In this document: positions 13,787 to 25,199 of the stretch, in pieces
Layout of the letters: each line of letters begins with the position of its first letter
Position numbering within the stretch: the first letter of the stretch is position 1
Assembly (NCBI GenBank): GCA_940671915.1
Contig: CALNVZ010002100.1
Coordinates: 18,547,876 to 18,611,875 of the forward strand
Length of the DNA: 64,000 bases
Origin: Paracentrotus lividus
Lineage: Eukaryota; Echinodermata; Echinoidea; Camarodonta; Echinidae
Reading direction: 5' to 3'
Notes under the pieces: model-generated
The model's input: the letters and a program-made list of their open reading frames with translations, nothing else
Told to the model about the DNA's origin: nothing
The model's database searches: none
Program-made: the position numbers and the translations under genes

Positions 13787-15224
13787 GGGTCATTCCATGC
13801 CAATTCACCCTATGGGTTACACCCTACCGTCTCAGAATTTGCTCAAATTTGGTACACATAAAGTTTAACATTACCTTCCCATGAAACAAAAAAAATTAGC
13901 GTAAACGGTCCGTCGGTTTCCGAGCTATGGCCCGCCCTTTTTGATTCGTTTTGGCAAAAATGGGTGTGACCTTCCATTTCAACGGCACAAGGCGCCTGAA
14001 CTGGTTGACCATTTTTTTTTAAAATGGTACCATTCAAAAGGAAATTCAAAGAGGAATTCAAAAATGGTATCAAAAATATTATTGGAGCAATTTAAAGTGC
14101 TATGACCTTTGACCTTTCCTTTAACCTTGATTTTGACCCCCAGACGAATAATATTTTTACTTGATTTTTATGTATGTTAATTGTCTTTAACATAACATGT
14201 AAATATCTAGGATGATATTTTATTTCTTCACCTTTAAAAACACTTTTTAATGTAATTTACAAAGATACTGTTATCCCCACATACTGATATTTGTGTTAGT
14301 AATGTGTGTACAAGTCTCCATATAGGCTTACTTGAATACTTCCAAACTGAAGTTAAATTACATTCAATTAAAACAGGAAACTAAACATTTCAGGTAATAA
14401 AGGAAACATTAAACACAATGATAATGAATACATGTACGTAGACTCCATTTGCTTATGAATAGAGACATTTGTTTAGCCCTTTTGATTGGGGTGCAATAGG
14501 TATACATACAAATCATCAGAAATCTGCGGTTTTGACAGAAACAAAATGCTTCCTACATGTAGTCAGCTCTACTGTCCCAAACTGGATACATCCTTGAGAT
14601 CTTTGAAGCATCAGCAACAGATATGGAATACATTATGGCATTTGATTGTAATGTTACTTCAGTTTGAAAGTATTCATGTATAATGGAGTCTTGTACACAC
14701 ATTACCAACACAAATATCAGTATGTGGGGGTAACAGTAACTTTGTAAATTACATTAAAAAGAGTTTTTAAAGGTGAAAAAATAAAATATCATCCTAGATA
14801 TTTACATGTTATGTTAAGACAATTAACATACATAAAAATCAAGTAAAAATATTATTCGTCTGGGGGTCAAAATCAAGGTTAAAGGAAAGGTCAAAGGTCA
14901 TAGCACTTTAAATTGCTCCAATAATATTTTTGATACCATTTTTGAGTTCCTCTTTGAATTTTCTTTTGAATGGTACCATTTAAAAAAAAATGGTCAACCA
15001 GTTCAGGCGCATTGTGCCATTGAAATGGAAGGTCACACCCATTTTTGCCAAAACGAATCAAAAAGGGCGGGCCATAGCTCGGAAACCAACGGACTGTTTA
15101 CGCTAATTTTTTTTGTTTCATGGGAAGGTAATGTTAAACTTTATGTGTACCAAATTTGAGCAAATTCTGAGACGGAAGGGTGCAAAATTGCACTTTCATT
15201 AGGTGAATTGGCATGGAATGACCC
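13787..15224. mobile_element. large foldback (palindromic) transposon
   Basis: Two arms of about 585 bp (13787-14372 and 14640-15224) are nearly perfect reverse complements around a loop of about 267 bp. The ends are GGGTCATTCCATGCC and GGCATGGAATGACCC, and both flanks carry TAAT as a likely 4-bp target duplication. Open frames inside are shadows of the arms and I see no transposase. The whole element could form a very long hairpin when single-stranded or transcribed. Confidence 0.92.
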
Positions 15225-15375
15225 TAATATGAATGATCATCTTTCATTTTTTTATAATTTATTTCATTTATCAAGAGATAAATTCCTGAATCATTCCAGA
15301 TGTAGGATTCAAAACCATTTGCTGCCAAAATAGTGGTGCACCTGCCTTGTATCGCTGGGATGCTAAGTGAATAAT

Positions 15376-15760
15376 ACATGAGACACTGGAGACTACAAAC
15401 GCAGAGAGATGGAGACAGAGTGAGAGGAAGAGCATGAGATGGGGAGAGAGAGAGAGACAGCAAGAGCCCAGACCGTGAAGGATGGGCCACTGCCAACGCA
15501 CCATCGCTCATGCATGCACGTGTGAAAAACAATCTTTACAAGGTATACTGCAACGCTTTCGGATACAAAAATGTACACTAGCTGTGTGCAGCGCAGAGAT
15601 TTGAATTTACTTTCTCAGACAAGACCTTCCTTCTTCCTCCCACTTTATTTCTCAGTAAATTCTTCCTTTCTTGTTGTTTGTCTCCCCCCCCCTCTCTCTC
15701 TCTCTCTCTCTTTCTTTTCCTCCCTTTTTCTCTGTCTTTATTTCAAGTTATGGCCATATA
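15376..15760. repeat. purine tract and (CT)n simple repeats
   Basis: A GAGA-rich stretch (about 15403-15465) and a C/CT-rich tract (about 15683-15711) account for the Leu/Ser-rich open frames seen here on both strands. No gene is called. Confidence 0.8.
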
Positions 15761-17501
15761 TATCAAGCTACTCATCTAACAAGATTGACATTTTCCGGAG
15801 CTTTTAAATTACTTTTAAGTTTTTGAACTGCACCTGCCTTCTTGCCCTTTAGGCTTTTATATTAGTGAAGATAAAGACTACATAGTCAACCATCAAACTT
15901 AAATTGTAGATTAAAAAGCCTAATAAAAGCCAACATTTGTCTAGATGTGGTAGAGAAACATTACATAATTTATGTATACATGTCCTTGTAGTTTTCCAAA
16001 TTAATATATTAAATTATAATGTGTGTTACTTATGTTCCATGCATTATTTCTGATAGCATTCAGTGTAGGCCTATATAATATGTGTCTGAAGTGAAAGGAA
16101 TGATTTGAGACCATATCCAGCTTTGTTCTGCAGATATCCATTTTCTTTTCCCAAACTTGTTTCTAAAGCAGAGCAGTCAAATATATATCTGTCTTTCGGC
16201 AACACAATGTGCAATATAGAGAATGCAGTCTAATGAATGGATGCGTATATGACAGGTGGATTATGATCAGGAATAGATAGCGAAATTTTTGTTTGGAACA
16301 ACTGCTAAAAATTGAGCAGGCACCCAGATCAGTCCACATCGACACACTGCATAATATTAAAGGTATTATCAGCTAATAAATAAAATACACTATTTGGTTG
16401 AATAGTGGAATTATGAATGTTATTAAGGCATAAATAGATAATAGATTATTATTGTGAAATATGTGAAAGTCAAGCATTTTTTAAGCAAGAGACTTTCATG
16501 AAACGAAAATGTGTTGTTGTTTTTTTTTATCAATTTGCTTATATCCTAAAGTAGAAATATTTAGTAAAATTAATCTAGACCACTATTTTAATACAAAAGT
16601 TAATAGTTTTTACTTGTACTGCTGAAGATTAAATTAAGAGAGGTATTGACAGATTGAACCAGTAAATTTACTAAAGAAAAATGAAAGTCATTTCAGGAAA
16701 TAAATTGAAATCATAAAGTTTTATAGTGGAAGACATTTGTCTGGTAAACAGTTCATTGTATAGTCTTTCTCTTTTTATTGGATACAATATCTTGTAAATA
16801 TTTATAAATAGAAACATAATGATAACAAGTATGAATCCAAAATGAAAGTTAAACAATGTTGGAAAGACAATGTATAATGTACTTCCTTTCTAATTCTAGT
16901 CTTTCCTACAGACACACTGTCTAGTTATTATTAGAGACTGAGAGCTAGAAGGGGTTTATATTGTAAGCCATGTACTTTGTGAACATACATTTCTAATACT
17001 TCTTGATTTTTGGACAAGTCGAGAAATTCAGGAGTGGAAAACTTCACAACTTCAGTAACGTATCAAATGTGTTTACTGCTCTATGCTAGGGTGTTCCTGG
17101 CAAAATTTCTGAAGACATTTAGTGTAATATACCTACCAGGACTTTCTAAAAAATCAGGACCCAAAAAAAAAGTTCCTGCAGAAGATAACTGATCATAACA
17201 TCAAGCAAAAGTTGAATATTCAAAACCACAATAAATGATAGTTCTGCAAAATGATTTTTCATTAAAAAAATTGTGATAGCTTGGTGAGCCAAGAAAAATA
17301 AGGAAATCACGGAAGACGGCTTGTTGATTCTGCTCATCCATGGCTTATGGCATGTATGGAAAAACATGGAAGATCAGTGCTTTAAAAAAAAACATGACTT
17401 CCCATAATTTTTTGTGAGTTTGTTTTTGCTGGTTGAAACAACCAATCTATGTGGCGTTCACAATAAACAGTTCAGAATCAATTTCAAAATGAATTATAAT
17501 G
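15761..17501. other. testin intron, nothing recognised
   Basis: AT-rich sequence with no exon-like or repeat structure that I can support. Confidence 0.6.
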
Positions 17502-17657
17502 CAGTCCACTCCTGTTATAAGGAGGTACCTGTAATAATGAAATCTCGCTATAGTGATCACACAGACACACCAGACGTGTTTGTAATCAGGACCGGAAGAA
17601 CTGCCTTGTATTGTAATGAAATCTTGTAACTGTGTTCATTATAAGGGGATTGGACTG
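17502..17657. mobile_element. small Tigger/pogo-like MITE
   Basis: The 156-bp element has inverted ends CAGTCCACTCCTGTTATAAGG and (reverse) CAGTCCAATCCCCTTATAATG. These resemble Tigger/pogo ends of the CAGT...CGTTATAA type. A related broken piece follows to about 17822, ending near TATAGAGTTGACTGTA. A one-ended relative begins at 31825. Confidence 0.6.
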
Positions 17658-18432
17658 TACCATTACCAGTACAGGAACTCTGCCTATGTCGAATCTATTG
17701 GGGCTTCGGAAAAATTTCACTTTAATAGAAGAGGTGAATAACGCATTTGTTTTATAATCTGGACTGAAAATTGCTTTGACTTATGTGAATATTCGAAGGT
17801 CGCCTTATATAGAGTTGACTGTATTTAAGATTGGCATTAAAGCAATGATCAGGTTGACTTCATCTCGTAACAACGACAATAATCTGGATTAGGAGACCCT
17901 TAGCGTGACAATTACATAATATTCACAATAGGATGACACCACTCTAGGAATGCTTTATATTTCAGCCTAAGGAACCAGGAAATAAGGAATGATATCCAAA
18001 AGCAATCTCATTTTCTTTTTTTAGCAATTAGAGTTGTACATCAACAATTCTCAAATTATACATTGTATGTGATTTCCTGGAATAAAAAGGTTTCATTTTA
18101 TAGCTTCAGTGCACAAATCATCATTGGCACAAAGCCTCATAACGAAATGTTATATTTTCATACACATGTATGCATAAGACACTTTTTTAACTTCTTTATT
18201 AAAATCCATCTAAAAACCTGTTGCTATCTTTCATGCCACATAATTCTTCATTTGATTTGGGGACAACAGCATCTACAAATGGAAAATGTGCTTTATATCC
18301 ATTTTATATAAAATTAAATACAGAAATAGTTGGATTCAGCATTCAAAGAAAATATCAATGTTGCCCATCAGAGAGGAACATCAATTCATTTGATCCTTCC
18401 AAAAACCAGTCCCCTGAAATCACAGAACTCAC

Positions 18433-18528
18433 CCTCTCTTTGTTGAACTTGAGGAAAACCCAGCTGAAAATAGAAACTACACAAATCCATAGGATGGGGT
18501 CTGCAGTCGGTCCTATCAGGTACTCCAT
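18433..18528 (-). CDS. TES: candidate testin first exon d: membrane-anchor N-terminus
   Basis: There are 32 codons from an ATG in strong context (gccgcaATGG) to the donor AGG|GTGAGT, ending in phase 0. The peptide starts MEYLIGPTADP and continues as a 16- to 18-residue hydrophobic stretch (PILWICVVSIFSWVFLKF), followed by a basic KFNKER tail. That is the layout of an uncleaved signal anchor with a short outside N-terminus and a cytosolic C-terminal side. Splicing to 5681 would attach this anchor directly to the testin Cys-rich region. No other gene on this strand offers a partner exon. A short upstream AUG with an immediate stop lies in the presumed leader. It could instead be the first exon of an unseen nested gene, since no transcript evidence is available. 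Confidence 0.5.
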
Positions 18529-19193
18529 TGCGGCAATGATTTTAAAAAATATACATGTATGCTCTACCCAATTAGCTCCATCAAATAAAAACTGGTCTTG
18601 AAACAAAACTGGGAGCCTCACCTTTTCCCACACTTAGAATTTGGATTAGAATAATATTTTGTGGGTGGAATCGTTAACGCACAGCTAGTCCCGTTTCCTG
18701 ATAGCACAAACAAATGATGGAAACGGTATGACACCACATCCTCTGAAAAAACATGATCCTCTGAAAAACATGATTGTTTAAAATGTGCTGGTACATCAGA
18801 ATTATATTTTATTATTCATATTAATCAAAATCGGTAAAGTAAGGTGGATTACTTGTTCGAGGGATACGGTTCTGTGAGTCTTTTCATCATACCACTCCCA
18901 GGGGCTTGTGACTAGCATGTACCTAAATATGCCCCCCCCCCTCCCCCCTCTGGTCTGGACCATGAACTCCTGAATTTGTGCATAATTTTCAGCAGAGCTA
19001 GCTCTATTATGTGTATACACCAACCTTCAAAAGAAGTCTAAAAAGAGAGAATCTAGCAGAATTGCCTCTAATGACAGAACTATTTAAATGGTACAACAAA
19101 ACATATCCAATCTCACAACTGAACCTGGTAGAGTTTTTTGTGCCAAGTTTCTTGACACGAATAGGTTTCTCCTCTCCATAACCACACACCAGC

Positions 19194-19370
19194 AGTGGCA
19201 GATCCAGGCAAAGGCGCAGGGGACGCGTGCCCCCCCCTAATTTGAAAACCACTCATTGACTATACAATGTACATGTTAAAATCAGAAAATTTCAGCAGCA
19301 CCCCCCCCCCCCCAAAAAAAAAAAATCAGGCCTGGCGCCTTCCCTATCCTGAAATCCTGGATCCGCCACT
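19194..19370. mobile_element. hAT-like MITE
   Basis: The 177-bp element has ends AGTGGCAGATCCAGG and (reverse) AGTGGCGGATCCAGG. Imperfect 8-bp flanks ACACCAGC and ACACCAAT fit an hAT target duplication with two mismatches. It contains poly-C and poly-A tracts and no gene. Confidence 0.7.
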
Positions 19371-20019
19371 ACACCAATACATGTATGTTAGACAGGATTC
19401 CAGTTCTAAGCATAGCACACAGGATTGAACATAATCAAATCCACCTATCCCTGACTAAACAGATTTTAGAGAAAATCAAATTAGATGTCTCTTACGCAGA
19501 ACGATATTTGATTGAGGCAATACCGTTGATGATTTAATGCTATATCGCAAGGTCAAACAAATTTGATAAAGAGAAATGAAAAAGAGCCGACACAGGTTAA
19601 CCCTCTTCATACCACAAAGCCAAAATGAAACTAACTTTCTAAATATAAATGCACATTACTGCAGTAATTGTCTCATTCATTTTGTCACTTGTAGCAATAA
19701 AATGGTTTTCGGTCATTACTAATGCTCTAAAAAAGAGAATGAATAAAGGGAAACCGGAAGGCAAGCAGCACAACTGCATATGATTAAGCATGGATATATT
19801 TATCCATGGATTAAGTAAGTCATATCTACAAGCATTCCCAGGTGCCAGGTCCGGATTGATATCTAAATCCATGTTTGAGTTTGAAATATTTTAGGATCCT
19901 GAGCTAAAATTAATCGGAAGTCTGGGAGCACTTGTCCCATGTGCATTTAGAACCCTCACATGTTTGCAAGATGATGTTCGATAAATTTAGCTGAAATCAA
20001 GAGCTACAGGAATACTCAC

Positions 20020-20115
20020 TTCCTTGAGAAACACTTCATTGCTAAAGATGCCACCACGGTTGAAGATGGGCCTGCCCCCGCAACAGCACCAGAACCATTC
20101 GGTAATGAGGTCCAT
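20020..20115 (-). CDS. TES: candidate testin first exon c: triple-Cys N-terminus
   Basis: There are 32 codons from an ATG in good context (gggggcATGG) to a perfect GTGAGT donor after GAA, ending in phase 0. The peptide begins MDLITEWFWCCCGGRP and ends in SNEVFLKE. Three adjacent cysteines beside an aromatic/hydrophobic patch look like an S-acylation (palmitoylation) site, so the product may associate with membrane. The frame stays open upstream for roughly 35 codons without another in-frame ATG. An out-of-frame ATG lies a few bases upstream. An alternative is an internal exon starting at an acceptor near 20170 (ttttgacag), which would belong to a multi-pass membrane protein. The phase match to the testin core and the start context favour a first exon. 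Confidence 0.48.
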
Positions 20116-20289
20116 GCCCCCAAAACATGTAATCCAACCAAACGACGAAACTCTGAATGACTCGCTGTGTCTGTCAAAACTTCCCTTGACTATAGGGCTA
20201 GTCCTTTCCGTGACAACTTATACCAGATTTAATTGGTGTCATAAGATCAACTACGAGAGAATGATCAGGAAGACTTCCTCTTTGTTTTA

Positions 20290-22103
20290 AAAAAAGAATT
20301 GGAGGCCATGAAAGACAGGTAGATGTCCTATTAAACGGATTGGCATGTCTATAAACATGTAAAGTTATACCAGTAGGCGCTTATGCCCTGTCACGCGAGC
20401 ATCCCTGAATTAAAAACATATATTTGTACCCTTGGAATTCTTGAAAATCATAACTTCCATGTCAAAATAGAATTTTCCTGCTGAATGTGGTAGAACTACA
20501 GAAAAGTCAAGGTTTTACAGCTTATATTATACCTGCAGTTTCAACTGTCAGGGGCGGAGAAGGGTAGTACATATTATATGGATATAACGAATAGATTTTT
20601 ATTATCATCATGACATATTATTTCCAAGTTATGTCTAGTACATGAGCAACACTTTACCCTTATAACTGTTCAAAAACCTTGGGGCTCTACTTACAAGTAT
20701 CTCATGTCATGGTACTCATACTTTAATTACTACCTGCAAGAATGATTGATCATAAATTAAAAGATAGATATAGGTGGTTCTTTATCAGCCAAAAGTTGAG
20801 AAATGGTAGCTGAAGAGTGCATCTGCTGAGCACTTTATCAGCTCGAACTATGTCTACTACAAGTTTTTGGAATTTAAACTTGTAAATGTCCCATTTTTGG
20901 TACGCAACAAGTAGTACTAATAGCTTCAATACCGTGTGCACTGCACAGCACTTTCAGGCGAGGAAAGCCTCAAAGATAGGTGTAGGCCTACATGTAATGA
21001 GTATATGTAATTGTGTAATGTACATGTACATTATTAAATCATACCATGTAAAAATTTACTCTTGATCACCTTTCATGGCCAAAGTGTTGATCTCACCACT
21101 TCTGTCTTTTTCTAAAAACAAAGTATTGAGCTTTCCGGAGGTGAATTGATCCATGTGAGGGCGTTTTGTTTTTCCTGGATATAGGGCTTTATCACATTAA
21201 AGTTCACGGTGGTTTTTATTTTCACAAATTATAGGCAGAAAGCCAAAAGGGATTTAATAATCTCATTTTACATGAATGACAGAGTTATGCCCTTCTGTCT
21301 CCCAACAGAAGATATCTCCCAGGGGTGTGCCCACTACATTTTTTTAAAAATAGAAAGTCTCGTATCGATAACACATGTTAATTGGGGGAAAATTTTGGTC
21401 CCCCCCCCCCAATACTGTCTCCTACCAAGGTTGTGCCTCTCACTTGGACAAATTAAAAAAATTCCTTTAAATCAGGATCATCTGGTCGGACAAGGATCTA
21501 ATTTAGGATTACAAGAAAAGCCCCTCGAAATCTCCTCTCCTGCAAAGACGTTAGTAAATTAGATCATTGGATTTAGCAGCGAAATGATTTCAACCATAAA
21601 AATAATTAAATGGCTCACAGTTACCCCCTTGCTTCATGCATGAACAACATTGAAATGGCGTCACTAGATCATTGGATATCTATAAATAGGATTGAAATGT
21701 AATTTTGATCAGCTGTACTTAAATGAAATGTAGATGTCAGCTTGGATTAGGAACAAATTAGTGCAAAGCAAAGCTTCATGCCCATGAATCCCAGCTCACA
21801 GACTAATAGGCCTACAACCTGATAAAATAGAGCAATTTTTTTTTAAATAATTATATTTCATTATAATACTGTACATAGATTAGCATATCAATTTAACATC
21901 CTTCAGTATTCACATTGAAGAGCAGTACCCACCCAAACACACACAAAATCTATCTCTCCTGCAAAGTGTGTACAGATCTATGTTCATGTAACTATGGTAA
22001 CTACACTCTCTGCACTAATAGGAATAAACAAAAAGTCTTGGCCATAGTAAAAACACATAAAATTAGTGCAGAATTTGGTGTGGTACTGATCTGTGATGGT
22101 GAC
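20290..22103. other. testin intron, nothing recognised
   Basis: AT-rich sequence with a poly-C tract at about 21401-21411 and one GTAGGCCTACATG palindrome near 20983. A weak relative of the 8852/32773 repeat may start at about 20772. Confidence 0.5.
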
Positions 22104-22148
22104 CATAAAAATTACAATCTAATTTTATTATTTACGATATAGAAATAT

Positions 22149-22305
22149 ACATTTGCCTACCATTGCTATTTGACCTCAAATCGCCGCATAACCGAAATTT
22201 ACACCGAAATTTTTGCCCTAACATTCGCCTATTTACCCCCCACCCCCATTGAATAGCGCCCCTCATTGACGAAGATGCGGCCGAAAGCGATCCTATACAC
22301 TTCCT
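22149..22305. repeat. DIRS inverted terminal repeat, left arm
   Basis: This arm starts ACATTTGCCTACCATTGCT and matches the reverse complement of 28105-28257 over about 155 bp with few changes. It contains the tract TCGCCTATTTACCCC and ends near CCTATACACTTCCT. It forms the 3' end of the element on the minus strand. Confidence 0.9.
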
Positions 22306-22369
22306 TCAACTCTATCGCCCCAAAGAACTTCCGTATGTTGCAACGGAAAGGGGGACGGAGGGAGGGATT

Positions 22370-22464
22370 GTAGGCAAATGTATATTTCTATATCGTAAAT
22401 AATAAAATTAGATTGTAATTTTATGATTTACTTCAATAGAACTATACATTTGCCTACCATTGCT
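22370..22464. repeat. DIRS internal complementary region
   Basis: Bases 22370-22425 are the reverse complement of the element's left end. Bases 22426-22464 are the reverse complement of its right end. The two meet at 22425/22426. In DIRS1 such a region is known and is thought to help circularise the cDNA. Next to the left terminal repeat it also creates a palindrome (22104-22160 against 22370-22425). Confidence 0.9.
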
Positions 22465-22559
22465 ACGACCAGCACCGACAAAAGTCGGGGCAACTATAAC
22501 GGTTAAGAAACTATGGAGGACGCCGCTGCTTTGAGAGGTGCGTGTGAGAAAAACACCCT

Positions 22560-23330
22560 CACTAGCAGCAAATCCATTCAGGTAAAAGGAGGTGAAAGAA
22601 TTTGCAGAACGCCATAAAGGCCGCCTTGCAAATATCTTCCACACTACCCTAGTAAATAGGCCCAAGAGGAGCTGATGTTCCTGGTCTGAAGGGCCTTGGA
22701 GAAGTTCCCTCTACAAGGGCCTTCACCCCCGCAGTCTTGATTGCGGAGACTAACCACCGGGATAACATATCTCTAGAAAACCCCTTTATGGGGTTTACGG
22801 GAAAAAACAAATAGCTGTGAAGATGTGCGAAGATTCTCAGTCTACTTGACGAACCAAAAGAGGGCCCTGACGGGGCACTAGAAAATGTCTTTTCTGAAAG
22901 ATGAGAACCCTGTCAGAGGACGACTGAAGAACTCTGATAGAGTCCGACAGGCTGTTTGGTTCTAAGCTATGAAGATGTGAAAGGAATCAGACGAACCACA
23001 TATCTCTCCCAACGAATATGACCAGGTGATATTGAGAGAACGTGTAGCGAAACTCCTCCTTTGCCCAGAGACTATTGCTAGGAGAAACTAGTCTTAAAGG
23101 ACTGATTTACAGGTAAATCGAGTAAAAAGGCTCGAACGGTGGCTTTAGACAAAGCCTCCAAAAGTTATGGAGAACTCCAGGCTGGAGAAATAAGAAATCG
23201 GCAATAAGAGGCAAAGGAGCCTCTCTGGGGAACCTTGCAAGAGGTTCGTACCAGGCCAGGAAAACCCCAAGCGCGAAAAGAATACAATCCTAGTCGACCT
23301 CAGTCTACTTCCAACTAGCAGCTCAGCTGC
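22560..23330 (-). pseudogene. tyrosine recombinase relic of the DIRS element
   Basis: Translation across several frames gives remnants typical of the C-terminal half of DIRS-family tyrosine recombinases. One is a SRDMLSRWLVSAIKTAG-like segment (about 22730-22795). Another is a GSVEDICKAA-like segment followed by a short F-rich tail (about 22580-22665), where intact relatives have the catalytic R...H...Y region. In-frame stops and shifts mean it cannot be functional. It lies downstream of the RNase H relic, as expected for DIRS order. Confidence 0.65.
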
Positions 23331-25110
23331 TCGGTCTGAAAAGCCATCATCCCTAGCCGTCTGGCCGAAAGAGGCCAAGCAGTTAAAAGAAGGGGCGATA
23401 GATTCGATGTAGAGCCCCGACGAAGGAAGAAAATTAAGTCCGGTACGGCCGAAGGGGCAGCGGTTCTCCTGCTAACAGGAGCAAAAATCCTGAAAACCCG
23501 GCCCGACCCGGCCAGTAGAGAGCAATCAAGACCACCGTTGTCTGATCCTCCCTGAATCCTGAGAAAAAGAGGGATCAACTGAATGGTGGAAAAGCGAAAG
23601 TTCTCCAACCTTCCAGAGAAGAGGGAAACGTCCAAAAGAAAGCAGAAGTCTCCCTGACTCGGGAGTAAAGCCGAGGAAGTCTGTTGTCCAGGGATAGAAA
23701 GTCTGCTAACAGAAATCCTCCCTGGAAGGTGGGAGGCAACCGGGACGATCTTCTCCCGATTGCACCATTCCAAAGGAGGAACGCTACCTCTGATCAACTC
23801 CAAAGAGTGTGTCCCTCCTTGTTTGTTGATATGTAGGCTTCCGAGAGGTGTTGTCCGTGAGAATCAAACCGACGGCCACAAAAAGGCGCGAAAACGCTTG
23901 AAGGATAAACAGAACGACAAAGTTCCAGAAAGTTAAATGTAGGCAGCGCCTCGGAGGACCCAAGATCCGGAAACCATCCGACCTTGACAATGGCCCCCCC
24001 CCCAACCTCGAAGAGACTCGTTCTGGTCACTGTAATCGAGTGAAGAAGGTACGGTTCGTCCACGGAGAGAGAAGCTTGTTGATCTCTACCGTTAAGAAAA
24101 ACCAGACCAGAGGGGAGCTGAGGTTCGGCCTGAAAAACTTCAGGAGATGCAACCGGAAAGGTCTCATAAAGAGACGACAAATTGGCAAGAAGTCCACCAG
24201 GCTGGCTAAAAACCCCAGCCATCTCAAACAAACCTCGGCTCGAACCCTCCGCATGCTCAGGAGGACCTGATATAGAACTGACCAGAGCTTCAATCCTCTC
24301 AAGGCTCGGCCGAGCCAGTTGATTCTTGATATCTAACTGGGCCTCCAAGTAGATCGGAGTTCGGGAGGGAACTAAATCCGACTTGGACCAGTTGATCATG
24401 AATCCAAAATCTCGGTCGTTTTCACTAACATCGAAAAATGGTGTGAAAGCAGGACCTCCGAAAGGGCGACGAGAGCCAATCGTCCAAGAAAGCTAAAGTC
24501 GAAGGTCCTGCCTCTGAGGAAAGACATCAAACGCCGAAAATACCCTGGTGAAGATCTCTGGAGCGGGACAAAGACCAAAAGAAGGGCTTTGAAGCGAAAA
24601 GAGTCCTTTCCTATAGCACAATCCCAAAAGATCCCTCGACGAAGGGTCTATTGGGATGTGGAAAAGGCATCGTTCAGGTCGAGAGACACCGCAAAGTCGA
24701 CCTGACCGAGAGCAGGAAGAATAGAGGTCAAAGGGTCCATCTTGAAAAGTGACTTTTCGATGTGCCTGTTGATCCTCTCATAATGAGGATCATCCTGAGC
24801 GAGCCTGAACGATTGGGGATCACAAAAACGGGGAGAGACACAGAAAATCGTGATCCCTCACCCGTCCGTCTGAGAAATAAGTTCCTGAAAAGGATCTAAT
24901 GTGCGGGTGATCGGTTTCGGATAAAACCCCTCGGAAAAGGCTCTACTAGAAAAGTCCGAAGACCGTTCTTGATCACGGCGAGGACAAAGACATCGACCGT
25001 GATCGACTTCCAAGTCGCGAAGAAACCTCCGAAGTCGATCACCCACCGGATCTCCAAGCGAACTCGGGAAGTCATCTGGAAAAGCTTCCCGTCCCGACGA
25101 AAAGGGCTGA
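23330..25110 (-). pseudogene. reverse transcriptase-RNase H relic of the DIRS element
   Basis: Reverse transcriptase pieces are clear at about 24660-24790 (FKMDPLTSILPAL and FAVSLDLNDAF, matching the DIRS/Ngaro motif around the first catalytic Asp). At about 24330-24399 the segment INWSKSDLVPS is the usual post-catalytic KS-L-PS motif. The RNase H region follows (24300-23800), ending with a remnant of the SDN...AYINK motif. Then comes HLPGRISV (about 23730), the common HLPG-N linker. Several frames and stops are involved, so it is dead. A pre-RT segment of the R-F...W..I..D..VL type is visible at about 24960-25060. Confidence 0.85.
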
Positions 25111-25199
25111 TTCTTCGCGAAGCCTCGGGAAAAGCCCCTACCACCTCACGTCCTCGACGAGGAGACTGGTTTTGAAAACACCAGACGATCATAAGAATC

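Noticed and set aside
15224-15807. Several 60- to 100-codon open frames
   Set aside because: They are products of (CT)n/(GA)n repeats and of the foldback arm edge.
18221-18601. 126-codon plus-strand frame
   Set aside because: It is the antisense shadow of testin candidate exon d.
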